A model generated the notes under the pieces. The model was not told where the DNA came from and did no database searches. It was given only the letters and a program-made list of their open reading frames with translations. The translations under genes were made by a program, and so were the position numbers. Below, in pieces: positions 10,913 to 23,531 of a DNA stretch of 64,000 nucleotides; the first letter of the stretch is position 1, and the number at the start of each line of letters is the position of its first letter. The stretch comes from Siphonodentalium dalli (lineage: Eukaryota > Mollusca > Scaphopoda > Gadilida > Siphonodentaliidae). Where the stretch lies: NCBI GenBank assembly GCA_032622095.1, contig CP136069.1:31810342-31874341 (forward strand), in the 5' to 3' direction.

Positions 10913-11317
10913 ATGAAAAGGAAGTCACTAACATTCAATTAGTATAGAATAGAATAGTTTATTAACCAAAATAATGGATCATTCGGGTACACATGCAAAG
11001 CATTTGATGTGACATTGCACGAGGATAAACAATTTACAAAACAAACAAACAACATGTATCCAATTCAGCAGTAACATACACACCGATAGCCTACTAAAAC
11101 TTTTACGTCACTGGTGCAGTGAAATGCTACATCAGCTAAACTGATATTGAATATATATACCAGTGGATGCATAAATACCAATGGACGCATATCCCCTACT
11201 AACTATATATAGCAGTTTAGTTAGTACTATGTGGCATTTACCTAATACAACTGGATCCTACATATAGGATAGGTCCAATGTGTATCCAGGGCAAAAGGGA
11301 TCATGTTAAAAATCCTA
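10913..11317. other. Non-coding segment with a LINE-tail-like start
   Basis: AGAATAGAATAGTTTATTAACC at about 10945-10966 resembles the reversed 3' tail of a minus-strand LINE (short repeats followed by the complement of AATAAA). Beyond that, to the hAT-like element, I recognise nothing; a 5'-truncated LINE 3' UTR is likely. Confidence 0.35.
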
Positions 11318-11324
11318 ATATGGC

Positions 11325-12830
11325 CAGGGGGGGGGGGGGGGGGGGGGTCGGAAAAAAATTCCAGGCACGTATGATGATTTTTTTTTTTCGGCCTCGGACC
11401 ACCCACCCACCCAATTTCTTCAGTTTCCGGCCTTTTTTTCCAGGCAATTTTGGACACCCACCCTTTTTTTTCCACTTCAGGAATTTTTTTCCGGTCAGTT
11501 TTGGACACCCACCCCCCCTAAATTTGAGAAAATTATCAATTGAGCAACCAAATAGCTGATTATCCATTATCCCTGATTATCCTGCATTATCCTGCATTAT
11601 CCAGCATTATTAGGCTTTAACCATGAAGATATATGAACCATGAAATAAAAATGCAATATTGTATAAGAACAATTCAAAATACAGGAGTTTGACTGAGTTT
11701 GCGGCAACTGTCTGAGAACCGTCTGTCATAGTTTATTGCGCGATATTTTAATAGAACAGTGCATAATGAAGATAACGATACTATTTGAATTTATCATATA
11801 AGTGTCATTAATCAAGAAATGTTTCAACATAATCACAATTCTAGCGATAGGCAGAATGCCAAAGTTTTTATTAACATTCATTTTCATAATATATAGTCAC
11901 ATGATCTAGTCACATAATCAGATTTGAGTATTCTACAGACTACATGGTACAACACATTTCAGATTATTTGATATTTTGATATTTGCTATGTGATTTATTG
12001 CTTGAACCAAATTGTTTAACAACACATGTGGAAATACAACTGTTCATCCCAGTTCAAAGAATAATGCTTATTCCAAACATTATAGCCATGATATACCCGT
12101 ATGACTCTTCTCGGGGCATCTCAGAAACCAGAACTGAGGAAACATGTTATAGCGTGTAATGGCAGGCTGGTAGCCACTGCCTGAAGTATTAGGCTTCGTA
12201 ATAATTGGGAATAACATATGGATAGATAGCCCAATCTCACTTCTTTTTTGCTCACGATATCAGTGACGATAAAATCTTTGTTACTGTGATTAACATTAAA
12301 AGCTGATCCACATTAACTTGGAAAACAATTTGAAATTGTTCAAGCTGACCCGGCTGGCCTTCAATTTATATGTTAAGATTTTATGTTTTACGTTTTCAAA
12401 AGTCTATTTTATTCCATTATTTATTATATCTTTATTTCCAAGTCACATATGGTCAAGTGTCCTTTCATTTTATTGCTTATTTTCAGCTGAGTTTTGAATA
12501 GTTATTCTTATTTTGTTGTATCAGTAGATGGAATCCTGATGAAATTTAATTTTTTATCAATAGCGCAGTTTCTTGTTCTATCAAGTTGAATTTGGGTTAT
12601 TGTTGGCCATTGTGCAACTGATCCAACTTCTGATAACCTCTATATATAGTATAGCATTGCTATTATCTATATATGACCTGTTTCTGTTCAAAACACATAA
12701 AAATAAGACCCAATAGCAGAAATGGAAAACAAATTTTGAACATGGAAAAAACTGCTTTTCGGACCCGAGAGACACCCACCCACCCACCCCATCATACGTG
12801 CCTGGAAATGTTTTCCGACCCCCCCCCCTG
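11325..12830 (+). mobile_element. hAT-like non-autonomous element, copy 1 (1.5 kb)
   Basis: Terminal inverted repeats begin CAGGGG followed by a long G run, GTCGGAAAAAAATTCCAGGC and ACGTATGAT, and the right end mirrors this (ATCATACGTGCCTGGAAATG ... CCCCTG). ATATGGC flanks both sides (11318-11324 and 12831-12837); an extra C makes the duplication 7 or 8 bp. CAGGG ends and an 8-bp duplication are typical of hAT elements. No transposase: the frames at 11242-11567 and 12581-12972 are low-complexity readings of G/C and A/T runs. An inverted, nearly identical copy lies at 16123-17610. Confidence 0.82.
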
Positions 12831-12837
12831 ATATGGC

Positions 12838-13154
12838 CAGATAAATAATATGGCAAGCAATTATAGGCAATTGGACAGAAAATCCAATTGAATATAAATT
12901 AAGAGTGTTTTTAACAGTATACATATTGATAGGATAGAGCGTTTGAGTCGTCATGTCCCAAGCAAAATACACGTATAGACTTCAGGGTACCACGTCATCA
13001 AATGATGTGCATTTTTGGTTTTGATTTCATAACAAGGCGTACGAACTTGACAATAGCATACTATTTATGTGATATTTATAATTGGGATAAGAACAAAGTC
13101 TGTCTATATTTTAATATTCTTTCTGTTGTGGTGGTTTTATCGGAAGTGACTATT
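12838..13154. other. Non-coding spacer
   Basis: AT-rich sequence between the hAT-like element and the 29-bp minisatellite. I recognise no gene or repeat in it. Confidence 0.4.
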
Positions 13155-13724
13155 TTAGCAGCCACACCCACCGCGAAGGCCACCCGTACCATTAACCCAC
13201 CGCGAAGGCCACCCGTACCATTAACCCACCGCGAAGGCCATCCGTACCATTAACCCACCGCGAAGGCCATCCGTACCATTAACCCACCGCGAAGGCCATC
13301 CGTACCATTAACCCACCGCGAAGGCCACCCGCACCATTAACCCACCGCGAAGGCCACCCGTACCATTAACCCACCGCGAAGGCCATCCGTACCATTAACC
13401 CACCGCGAAGGCCATCCGTACCATTAACCCACAGCGAAGGCCATCCGTACCATTAACCCACCGCGAAGGCCACCCGTACCATTAACCCACCGCGAATGCC
13501 ACCCGTACTATTAACCCACCGCGAAGACAACCCGTACCATTAACCCACCGCGAAGGCCGCCCGTACCATTAACCAACCGCGAAGGCCGCCCGTACCATAA
13601 ACCCACCGCGAAGGCCGCCCGTACCATTAACCAACCGCGAAGGCCGCCCGTACCATTAACCAACCGCGAAGGCCGCCCGTACCATAAACCCACCGCGAAG
13701 GCCGCCCGTACCATTAACCCTCCG
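13155..13724. repeat. 29-bp minisatellite (about 19 copies)
   Basis: The unit begins CCCACCGCGAAGGCCACCCG and ends with TACCATTAA. Copies differ at CCACCC/CCATCC/CCGCCC; the variants cluster (CCGCCC in the last third), as expected of local unequal exchange. Open frames on both strands here are repeats of a short peptide and are not genes. Confidence 0.95.
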
Positions 13725-14150
13725 AAATTATACATAACAAAATTCGGAAATGCAAATAAAGGATGAAGGATATCATTCGTCTTAAAGGCCCACTTAATTT
13801 TCGAATCACATGCTGGTGGTGCATTTTCTTTATTCTGTATTTTATTTCTGTAGGTGATACATAATTTTGGACATGGGGTTGGTGTAGTATCTTTATTCTG
13901 TATTTTATTTTTGTAGGTGATACATAATTATGGACATGGAGGTGGCGGATTATCTCTATTCTGGGGATGTGCTCAAGATGTCGTCGAACTGTTGAAATCC
14001 GAGAACCATCGACTGTCGTCTAAGCTATAAGAGAAATATGTTCGACGAAGATGATATATAAACATATTAATTATAGGCACAGTCGTGCTGGAGTGTCTTT
14101 ATTGTCAGTGTGATGAAATCCGAGATCTCTTGTATCAGTCTGTTTTCCCG
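13725..14150. repeat. Truncated TTAA-element end plus a 65-70-bp tandem duplication
   Basis: TTAAAGGCCCACTTAATTTT at 13784-13803 matches the left end of the complete element at 60740-61111, but the partner end is absent, so this is a fragment. At about 13831-13945, TCTTTATTCTGTATTTTATT and the following GTAGGTGATACATAATT..GGACATGG occur twice in tandem. The rest is unrecognised. Confidence 0.55.
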
Positions 14151-15288
14151 AAAATCCGCATATTATCTGCTTATATTCTTGTTTTAGGTAGATTATCTGC
14201 TTAGAATCGACTTAATTTTAGTCGATAATGTGATGAAAATGACAGCATTTTAGTCACATTATCGACACATAATGAGGCGAGTCTAAGCATATTATGTGCA
14301 GACAATGACACAAATAAGCCAACTCACAACTTTTAAGCTCTTTAACATGTATTTTGATTGTGGTTCCAAGCCATAAAACGAAATAACGAATATGACTCTA
14401 ATTATTTGCGTACTTCAGAATCAAATAATCACATTAGACCTATTTCACATCGTAGGTCGGTTATGTGCGTATTTGCGCCAGGGCATCGGACAGGAATGTG
14501 GGGGCACCGGACATGAATGAGGGGCACCGGACAGGAATATGGGGCACTGGACAGGAATGTGGGGGCACCGGACAAGACTGTGGGGTCACCGGACAGTAAT
14601 GTGGGGCACTGGACAGGAATATTGGGGCACCGGACAGGAATGTGGCGGCACCGGACAGGAATGTGGTGTCACTGGACAGGAATGTGGGGGCACCGGACAG
14701 GAATGTGGGGGCACCGGGCAGGAATGTGGTGTCACTGGACGTGAATGTTGGGGCACGTCACATGCATGTGGGGGCACCAGACAGGAATGTGGGGGTACCG
14801 GACAGGAATGTGGCTAAAGAGACTCCATTTTGAGGATGTCCACCTTGCAATTCGAACTGCGCCAACTCCTTTAACCGCACACAAATTTTCCATGTCCGCG
14901 AAATTCCATTTGCTCACACCTTGGGATAAAGCTTTCCAATTTTTAATCGGTAGCGCAATTTTACCAACTGTTGGAGCAACATATTCTCGCGCAAATACGC
15001 GCTTAATCGACCTATAATAGGTACATAATGTGATTATTTGATTCTGAATTAGGAAGATAGTGGGCCACAGTGAAAACACATGTTGAAGAACGTGCACCTG
15101 AACAGTCCTGAGTTGGTTTATTTGTGTTATTGTCTGCACATAATTTGCTTAGAATCGCCGCATTACGAGTCGATACTGTGACTAAAACGCAATCATTTTC
15201 AACACATTATAGACTCAAAGTGAGGAATTTCTAAGCAGATTATCTACCTAAAATAAATTCTATTATAAGAAGATAATGTGCGGGTTTT
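14151..15288. mobile_element. Inverted-repeat element with a minisatellite core (1.14 kb)
   Basis: Long imperfect inverted repeats of about 330 bp (14151-14478 and about 14985-15288). Shared stretches include AAAAYCCGCAnATTATCT, TTTTAGGTAGATwATCTGCT, TAGTCACAnTATCGAC, ATTATGTGCAGACAAT, TCAGAATCAAATAATCACAT and GCGTATTTGCGC. The centre contains the 22-bp array at 14483-14815 and about 170 bp of unique sequence. No transposase is recognisable. The frame at 14732-15139 crosses the arm and array and is not a gene. Confidence 0.8.
14483..14815. repeat. 22-bp minisatellite (about 15 copies)
   Basis: The unit is GGCACCGGACAGGAATGTGG plus two G residues, with variants such as GTCACTGGACAGG. It lies in the centre of the inverted-repeat element 14151-15288. 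Confidence 0.9.
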
Positions 15289-15408
15289 AGAGCACAGACA
15301 GGTTGGAAATTTACGACTTAACACCCTTCCAATGTTGGAAACTCTCCAACTGATGGCCATATTAGTTCGACAAAGTGACGGAATGCATGGAAATTGTCGA
15401 CTTTTTGC

Positions 15409-15444
<36 letters not shown>

Positions 15445-15639
15445 CAAATCACATTAAATACTTGTTGGAATATTAAACTGTCAGAACAATTCCAACTTAT
15501 CTTTGATCTGAAATTTCTATCTCTTGTGACAATTTCAATTCTTTATTCTCAATAAAACAATAAATATGGCGTGTGAGATATACAAATACATTTAAATCAC
15601 ATTTAACAGGTATATAATAAATATACATGCATTGAAGGC
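15289..15639. other. Non-coding, with an (AAT)n microsatellite
   Basis: An (AAT/TAA)n run of about 11 units lies at 15409-15441. Around 15300-15360, GTTGGAAA and CTCCAACTGATGGCCAT resemble the repeats at 50.6-51.7 kb. No gene is seen. Confidence 0.6.
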
Positions 15640-15781
15640 ATTGAATGAACATCCACCCAGAACTTACGTCATGAAACCTTCAAGTGTGCATGAAACTCTT
15701 CCCTGAGAACATGAACCTATTCGACAGCACTAACCCGAAAACAGGACAATTCCTATTTCAAGGTGTTCACTGTGAATATAT
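15640..15781. repeat. Ancient host repeat, segment 1 (left of the 7.5-kb palindrome)
   Basis: CCAGAACTTACGTCATGAAA through ACTGTGAATATAT matches 47918-48045, where the sequence continues without interruption into CAACGTTGTTGAT. Here that continuation is found only at 23347, on the far side of the 7.5-kb palindrome. The 47.9-kb copy is thus the empty site. Confidence 0.8.
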
Positions 15782-16122
15782 TAGTTGGGGAGCCCGCATA
15801 TGTTCTATTTACACTTTTGCGTACAAAAGGTTTGACCCCCTAAAGTTGGTACCAATAATGGAACATTCTGAAAAACCGATTTCTTAAGTTGCGCATTCCT
15901 GGGGTTTAGGGGCCGCTGAACCCCAAAAAGTGCCAAAAATCACTTCTATTTACACTTCCGCGTACATCGATGAATTTTGGTTTGATGATACTCCTAAGTG
16001 TACTGATTAAGAAAACACAACTTAAGAAAGGGATTTTCCTGGGGTTTTCAGATAAGAAAGGGGCTCCCATGCTGAACCCCAAAACGTGATTTTTCACTTT
16101 TTTTTATACTTTCGCGTACATC

Positions 16123-17610
16123 CAGGGGGGGGGGGGGGGTCGGAAAAAAATTCCAGGCACGTATGATGGGGTGGGTGGGTGTCTCTCGGGTCCGAAAAGC
16201 AGTTTTTTCCATGTTCAAATTTTTTTTCCATTTCTGCTATTGGGTCTTATTTTTATGTGTTTTGAACAGAAACAGGTCATATATAGATAATAGCAATGCT
16301 ATACTATATATAGAGGTTATCAGAAGTTGGATCAGTTGCACAATGGCCAACAATAACCCAAATTCAACTTGATAGAACAAGAAACTGCGCTATTGATAAA
16401 AAATAAAATTTCATCAGGATTCCATCTACTGATACAACAAAATAAGAATAACTATACTATTCAAAACTCAGCTGAAAATAAGCAATAAAATGAAAGGACA
16501 CTTGACCATATGTGACTTGGAAATAAAGATATAATAAATAATGGAATAAAATAGACTTTTGAAAACGTAAAACATAAAATCTTAACATATAAATTGAAGG
16601 CCAGCCGGGCCAGCTTGAACAATTTCAAATTGTTTTCCAAGTTAATGTGGATCAGCTTTTAATGTTAATCACAGTAACAAAGATTTTATCGTCACTGATA
16701 TCGTGAGCAAAAAAGAAGTGAGATTGGGCTATCTATCCATATGTTATTCCCAATTATTACGAAGCCTAATACTTCAGGCAGTGGCTACCAGCCTGCCATT
16801 ACACGCTATAACATGTTTCCTCAGTTCTGGTTTCTGAGATGCCCCGAGAAGAGTCATACGGGTATATCATGGCTATAATGTTTGGAATAAGCATTATTCT
16901 TTGAACTGGGATGAACAGTTGTATTTCCACATGTGTTGTTAAACAATTTGGTTCAAGCAATAAATCACATAGCAAATATCAAAATATAAAATAATCTGAA
17001 ATGTGTTGTACTATGTAGTCTGTAGAATACTCAAATCTGATTATGTGACTAGATCATGTGACTATATATTATGAAAATGAATGTTAATAAAAACTTTGGC
17101 ATTCTGCCTATCGCTAGAATTGTGATTATGTTGAAACATTTCTTGATTAATGACACTTATATGATAAATTCAAATAGTATCGTTATCTTCATTATGCACT
17201 GTTCTATTAAAATATCGCGCAATAAACTATGACAGACGGTTCTCAGACAGTTGCCGCAAACTCAGTCAAACTCCTGTATTTTGAATTGTTCTTATACAAT
17301 ATTGCATTTTTATTTCATGGTTCATATATCTTCATGGTTAAAGCCTAATAATGCTGGATAATGCAGGATAATCAGGGATAATGGATAACCAGCTATTTGG
17401 TTGCTCAATTGATAATTTTCTCAAATTTAGGGGGGGTGGGTGTCCAAAACTGACCGGAAAAAAATTCCTGAAATGGAAAAAAAAGGGTGGGTGTCCAAAA
17501 TTGCCTGGAAAAAAAGGCCGGAAACTGAAGAAATTGGGTGGGTGGGTGGTCCGAGGCCGGAAAAAAAAATCATCACACGTGCCTGGAATTTTTTTCCGAC
17601 CCCCCCCCTG
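16123..17610 (-). mobile_element. hAT-like non-autonomous element, copy 2, inside the palindrome's left arm
   Basis: Almost identical to 11325-12830 but in the opposite orientation, from CAGGGG at 16123 to CCCCTG at 17610. GTACATC(C) flanks both sides (16116-16122 and 17611-17618). The right arm of the palindrome keeps the uninterrupted site (GGATGTACGCGAAAG at about 22990-23005), which confirms insertion after the palindrome formed. Copy 1 has one extra 10-bp CCTGCATTAT-type repeat near 11580-11600. Non-coding. Confidence 0.85.
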
Positions 17611-19139
17611 GTACATCCATAATTTTTGGTCTCAAAGTACTTTCATATATACTAATTATAAAAACACAACTTAAGAAGCAACTTTTCCTGGGGTTTTAAG
17701 ATAAGAAGGGGGTCATCGGGTCACCCCTCAAAACGTAAAAAATCACTTTTATTTACATGATTGCATTCGTCCAACGTGTGTGTATGTGTACACCCCTGGA
17801 ACGTTGCACTGTTACAACCAATACATCCCTAAATCGATACGATCAACTTAAGAAATATATATTCATGTCATTTTCTGATAAGAACGAGACTTGTTACCCC
17901 CCCCCCCCCCCCTCACAACCCGATCCATTTTCTAGAACTATAAGTGAGCCAGTTTTATGAAAATTATAGCGGGAAAATCTAGTAAAATGTATACAAATGT
18001 ATATATTTTCGTGAGGCTAAGACATAATGACACTTTTTTGGGCCAAAATTGAAACTCACCATCCAAAATGGCCGCCGGAAGTTGAAAATGACATTTGTTC
18101 ACAAATATCTTCTAGATCAATTCATGCTGTTTGGAACTGGTTGAGTAATGCAACTTTATTTTGTGTTTTGTATATTAAATGATCATTGGAGCAATTAAAT
18201 ATGCAATTATTGGGGTCCTAACCCCTTCCGATCCCTCAAAAATTCGATTGTACAGAACGCAGTACAAAATTTCACAAAAATCACAATTGGGATTCTAGTC
18301 ATATTTCAACAAGAAATGAAAAGAACATTGTAATGTAAGTGAAGCATATCATTACCTATGAATATTCCAAATCTCAGGAACCATAAATCTTACTTTGGCT
18401 CAAAATGGCTGCGAAAATGGCCGCCAAAATATGGAAAATGGTAACTATTGCCCCAGGGTGTCCTGCAATCGCTTACAAGTTGTGGTTGATGTACACAATT
18501 TGCTAATCTGTTTTCTATACATTGCATACTAACATGTCTGATGCACCATGGATCATTTTTACTATTGTCACCACTGACATCACCAGAAATATTGGATTTT
18601 TCTCTCACAAACTTTACATAAATATCGGCAAAAATTCACTTTTCAGGGTTCGACCATTTGTTCAAGTAAAATGTAACTATCTATGTATTGAAAGGTGTTT
18701 ATTGTTTTGGTCTATCTTAAATGTGTCACACTACGGTGTTTATAGACTAAATTGCTCAAGATGGCTTCCAAAATGGCAACCAAATTTGTAAAAACTTAAA
18801 AGTTAACATATCCCGAACATTATTCTCTGCATTATCCGAAAAGGGTGGCAAATTGTGACTCACTTGGTTACTGTACGTGTTAGTTACAATGTAATTAACT
18901 GACAACTACGATCTATTATGTTTGTCCCAGTTCCGTATGGGGCATGACAAATTCATTTTAAAGTTGCAATATCGAATTTTGCGGAGAACCTCTTTTGTGA
19001 TTCTGGCCATATTATTGAAAGGGAATGGGCAGAACTTTGAGACGGAACTGAGATGAACCATGATATGTGAGTATTCTGGCCCATTATGGTAAAAAATTAT
19101 CAACTGGATACAGGGTGGAAGCCAAGATGGCAGCCAGGG

Positions 19140-21515
19140 AGTTTAATACTCTATGATCACAGATGAGGATAATAGGTATACACGGAGTTATTGTATGGTC
19201 ATGAATGATGTGTGGATATAAAGGGAGTGCCCTGTTGGTAACGGTGGGACGTATATTTATATATGTTGTGGATGTGTTATCATTGGTGGTATATGGGGAG
19301 TATATTTATTATCATGGATGGCGTGTATGAGTATGTCAAGTATGGAACTTATGAGTGGTCGTATGTGCGGATATTGGTATATCTGGAAGGGATATCACCA
19401 TTGGTGATGTGCATATGTATACATGGACTGACTCTATGGGCATGTGTATCGCGAATATGTATGCATGTAATGGCTGTATGGTTCATGTGAGGTGAATATG
19501 TATACAATGAGTGACTGTATGATCGTGAATATGTATACATAGAGTGACTATATGGTCATGTGTCGGGTGTAGGTGTATACCTGGTGTTCATGCATGGTGA
19601 CTCGTGGCTGTATCGTCATTTGTGGTATGTACGGGTATAACCAAGTATGGCTGTATGCTCAGGTGTAGTAGTACATGTACGTGTATAAAGTGGGTGACTG
19701 TGTTGTCATTTGTGTGGTGTTTATGTACATATGTAGTGACTGGGGTAATGGGTGGGTTGTACATGTGTACCTTGGGCGGCTATCGATTTCCACAATAACT
19801 CAAGGATATGTTAATCAATAGAGATGTCATGTCATATCGTGGAAAGCGATAGCCACCCATTATCACACAGTCATTACATATATACATAAACACCACAGAC
19901 ATAACAATATAGTGACCCACTGTATACATGTACACCTGACCCATGACCACGGATGACCATACAGTCACGCGTCACAATGCAGGCACACCGGGTATACTCC
20001 TAAACATGACCCATAACCATATAGTCACTCCTTGTATACCCATTCATCTCACCATTGGCCATAAGGTCATCATCCCTGTATACATATTCTCCAAACGCAT
20101 GGTCAAATATACAATCAATATATACATCAACACCACAACAATTACCATAAAGTCACTCCGGTATACATATGCACATCACCAATGGCCATATAGCCACTCG
20201 CTCCATACACATACCCTCACACATGTTACCTGGTATACTCCTTCACCTGACCTATGGCCATATAGTCACCCCGTGTGTATCTATTCAAAACATTCATACA
20301 CGATCATGGTCAATCCTTGTATACATATTCACTTCAACATTGGCCATGTCAATCCCTGTATCCCTATGTGTCACACCATAGCCGAATAGCCACTCAAGAT
20401 ATACTAATAGTCACTCCATGTATGCATATGCACCTCATCCATGGCCATATAGCCACTCGCTATATACACATATCCCTCGCCCATGACAATAAAGCAACAA
20501 GTGTGTGTACTGGTATAACCTACACATGACGATACCGACACGAGTCACCAAACAGGAACACCAGGTACATGTATACTCATACGCCTGTCACCCCCTGTAT
20601 AGATGTTCATTACATTTATGATCATACAGTCACTACGTGTATACCCACATGTTATCATTTCACCATTAACCACACGGTCACTACCTGTATGCCTATTCGA
20701 CACTCATAGTCATATAACCACTCGATATACATATGCAGCCCACCCTAGACCATAAATTCACTCCAGGTATACATGTAAACCTCACTAATGGCCATTCAGC
20801 TCTTCCATATATACAAAAAACCCGCACATACGACCACTCAAACAATCCATACTTGCGTATACACCTCACACATGACGATTCAGCAATTCACTGTATAATG
20901 ATACACGCCATCCATGATAATACAGCTAAGCCGTATACACCCACCAATGATAATACATCCACGAGATATATAAATATACATCCCACCCGATACCACAAGG
21001 ACACTCTCTATGTACCCACACGCTCGATAATGTCCACTCCACTCGATAAACTCCAGGTATTCATATTCAATCATGACCGTACAGTCATTCCATGTATACC
21101 TATACACATTACCCGTAACCATAAAATCACTACCTATTTATCCACACACCCCATCCATGATCATACATACAACGCATGTAAATCCCACCCATGACCTTAC
21201 AGTCACTCCATATATACATAATCAACACATAGATGACCATGTAGCTATATCCATACACCACACAAATGACCATACAGACACACCGGGTGCACCCGTACTG
21301 GATATACACAATCATACACCATACAGTCACTCCATGCATACCGATTCACCTCACATCTGACCATGACCTCTCCCTGTATACCTAGATGCATCTTACCATG
21401 GACAACCCACTCATAACCATATAGTCACTCATTATATACCTACTCACATCAGTCATGACATACAATAACTCCCTGTATACCTATTCACCTCACATATGAT
21501 CACAGAGTAACTCCC
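19140..21515. repeat. Inverted minisatellite arms at the palindrome centre (period about 44 bp)
   Basis: The right arm (19860-21515) is a diverged array of a roughly 44-bp unit with GTATACATATnCACCTCACC, ATGGCCATA and AGTCACTCC as its recurring parts. The left arm (19140-19790) carries the same motifs reversed (TATGGTCATG, GTATAC). The arms meet at the hairpin at about 19785-19860. The right arm is about 1 kb longer. Confidence 0.8.
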
Positions 21516-23346
21516 TGGCTATGATCTTGGCATCCACACTGTATCCTGTTGACATTTTTTTTATCATAATGAACATAATAGCCAAAGATTATGGTCTGTC
21601 TCAAAGTTCTGCCCATTTCCTTTCAATAAATATGGCCAAAATCACAAAAGAGGTTCTCGGCAAAATTACATACTTTAAAATGAATTTGTCATGCCCCATA
21701 CGGAAATGGGACAACTGGGAATAGAACATGTAGTTGTCAGTTAATTAACTAACATGTATAATAACCAACTGAGTCACAATTTGCTATATTTTCGAATAAT
21801 GCAGAGACTGTTCGGGATATATGTAAAAAATTAGAAATTTACATTTTGGAAGCCATCTTGATCTATAAACACTGTAGTGTGACACATTTAAGATAGACCA
21901 AAACAATAAACACCTTTCAATCCAAAGATAGTTATATTTTACCAGAAAAAATGGTCCAAACCTGAAAACTTAATTTTTGCCAATATTTATGTCAAGCTTT
22001 TTAGAGAAAAGTCCAATATTTTTGACGATGTCAGTGGTGAAAATAGTAACAATTAACCATGGTGCATCAGACATGTTAGTATTCAATGTATAGAATGCAG
22101 AATAGCCCATTTTATACATCAACACAACTTGTAAGCGATTGCAAGACATGCTGGTGTAATATTTACCATTTTCCATATTTGGCGGCCATATTGGCAGCCA
22201 TTTTGAGCCAAAGTAAGACTTTTGGTTCCAGTGATTTGGAATATTCATAGATAATGATATGCCTCACTTACATTACAAAGTTCTGTTCATTTCATGTTGA
22301 AATATGAATAGAATCCCAATTGTAATTTTTTGTGAAATTTTATACCGCATTCTGTACAATCGAATATTTGAGGGATCGGAAGGGGTTAGGACCCCAATAA
22401 TTGCATATTTAATTGCTCCAATGATCAGTTAATATACAAAACACAAAATAAAGTTGCATTACTCAACCAGTTCCAAACAGCATGAATTGATCTAGAAGAT
22501 ATTTGTGAACAAATGTCATATTTTCAACTTCCGGCGGCCATTTTGGTGGCCATCTTGGATGGTGAGTTTCAATTTTGGCCCAACAAAGTGTCATTATGTC
22601 TTAGCTTCACGAAAATATATACATTTGTATACATTTTACTAGATTTTCCGCTATAATTTTCATAAAACTGGCTCACTTATAGTTCTAGAAAATGGATCGG
22701 GTTGGGGGGGGGGGGGGTGGGTAACAGGTCTCGTTCTTATCAGAAAACGACATGAATATATATTTCTTAAGTTGATCGTATCGATTTAGGGATGTATTTG
22801 TTGTAATAGTGCAACGTTCCAGGGATGTACGCACATACACACACGTTGGACGAATGCATTCATATAAATAAAAGTGATTTTTTACGTTTTGAGGGGTGAC
22901 CCGATGACCCCCTTCTTATCTTAAAACCCCAGGAAAAGTTGCTTCTTAAGTTGTGTTTTTATAATTAGTATATATGAAAGTACTTTGAGACCAAAAATTA
23001 TGGATGTACGCGAAAGAGTAAAAAAAAGTGAAAAATCACGTTTTGGGGTTCAGCATGGGACCCCCTTTCTTATGTGAAAACCCCAGGAAAATCCCTTTCT
23101 TAAGTTGTGTTTTCTTTATCAGTACACTTAGGAGTATCATCAAACCAAAATTCATCAATGTACGCGGAAGTGTAAATAGAAGTGATTTTTGGCACTTTTT
23201 GGGGTTCAGCGGCCCCTAAACCCCAGGAATGCGCAACTTAAGAACTCGGTTTTTCAGAATGTTCCATAATTGGTACCTACTTTAGGGGGTCAAACCTTTT
23301 GTACGCAAAAGTGTAAATGGAACATATGCGGGCTCCCCAACTATAT

Positions 23347-23530
23347 CAACGTTGTTGATGTGGGATCATTTGAAGTATTATATACACTCAGCGTTAATGA
23401 TTCTAAATATTCGTAATAAATTTCGTGCGGGAGCACAATATCCACAACAATTCTGTGAGTTCACACAGGGACGTCAACGCCCTGCGTTCGATGGAAAATA
23501 ATCCGACTCGCCAATTTGCACACGTGTGCA
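23347..23530. repeat. Ancient host repeat, segment 2
   Basis: Begins CAACGTTGTTGAT and contains AGTATTATATACACTCAG, CACACAGGGACG and AATAATCCGACTCGCCAATT, all shared with 52488-52610 and 53027-53055. It ends at GTGTGCAT where the LINE pair was inserted; the continuation (ACGGGT...GTAGACAC) is at 30961. Confidence 0.75.
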
Positions 23531-23531
23531 T

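Larger units (their letters stand above)
15782..23343. mobile_element. 7.5-kb palindromic (foldback-type) element
   Basis: Begins TAGTTGGGGAGCCCGCATAT and ends with its exact complement at 23324-23343; TAT flanks both sides, and the empty site at about 48040 has a single TAT. The arms are inverted copies over their whole length: 15782-16122 plus 17611-19100 match 21600-23343 in reverse. The inner arms (19140-19790 and 19860-21515) are diverged minisatellites, also inverted. The apex is a hairpin around 19785-19860 (GGCTATCGnTTTCCAC and complement). The left arm carries a hAT-like insertion. No transposase; open frames here (for example 18522-18791 and 20169-21360) are repeat readings. Confidence 0.85.

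Noticed and set aside
11242-12972. Several frames of 60-95 residues rich in Gly, Pro, Lys and Phe
   Set aside because: They translate homopolymer and G/C or A/T tracts of the hAT-like element and occur again, inverted, in the second copy.
14517-14833. Overlapping frames with repeated GTGQECG-type peptides suggesting a repetitive protein
   Set aside because: All frames on both strands are open because the 22-bp repeat lacks stops; this is a minisatellite, not a gene.
18522-22248. Similar 70-92-residue frames in both palindrome arms and in the 31-kb copy (MHTNMSDAPWI-type)
   Set aside because: They recur because the repeat recurs; copies are shifted, truncated or on the opposite strand, and the surrounding sequence is non-coding repeat.
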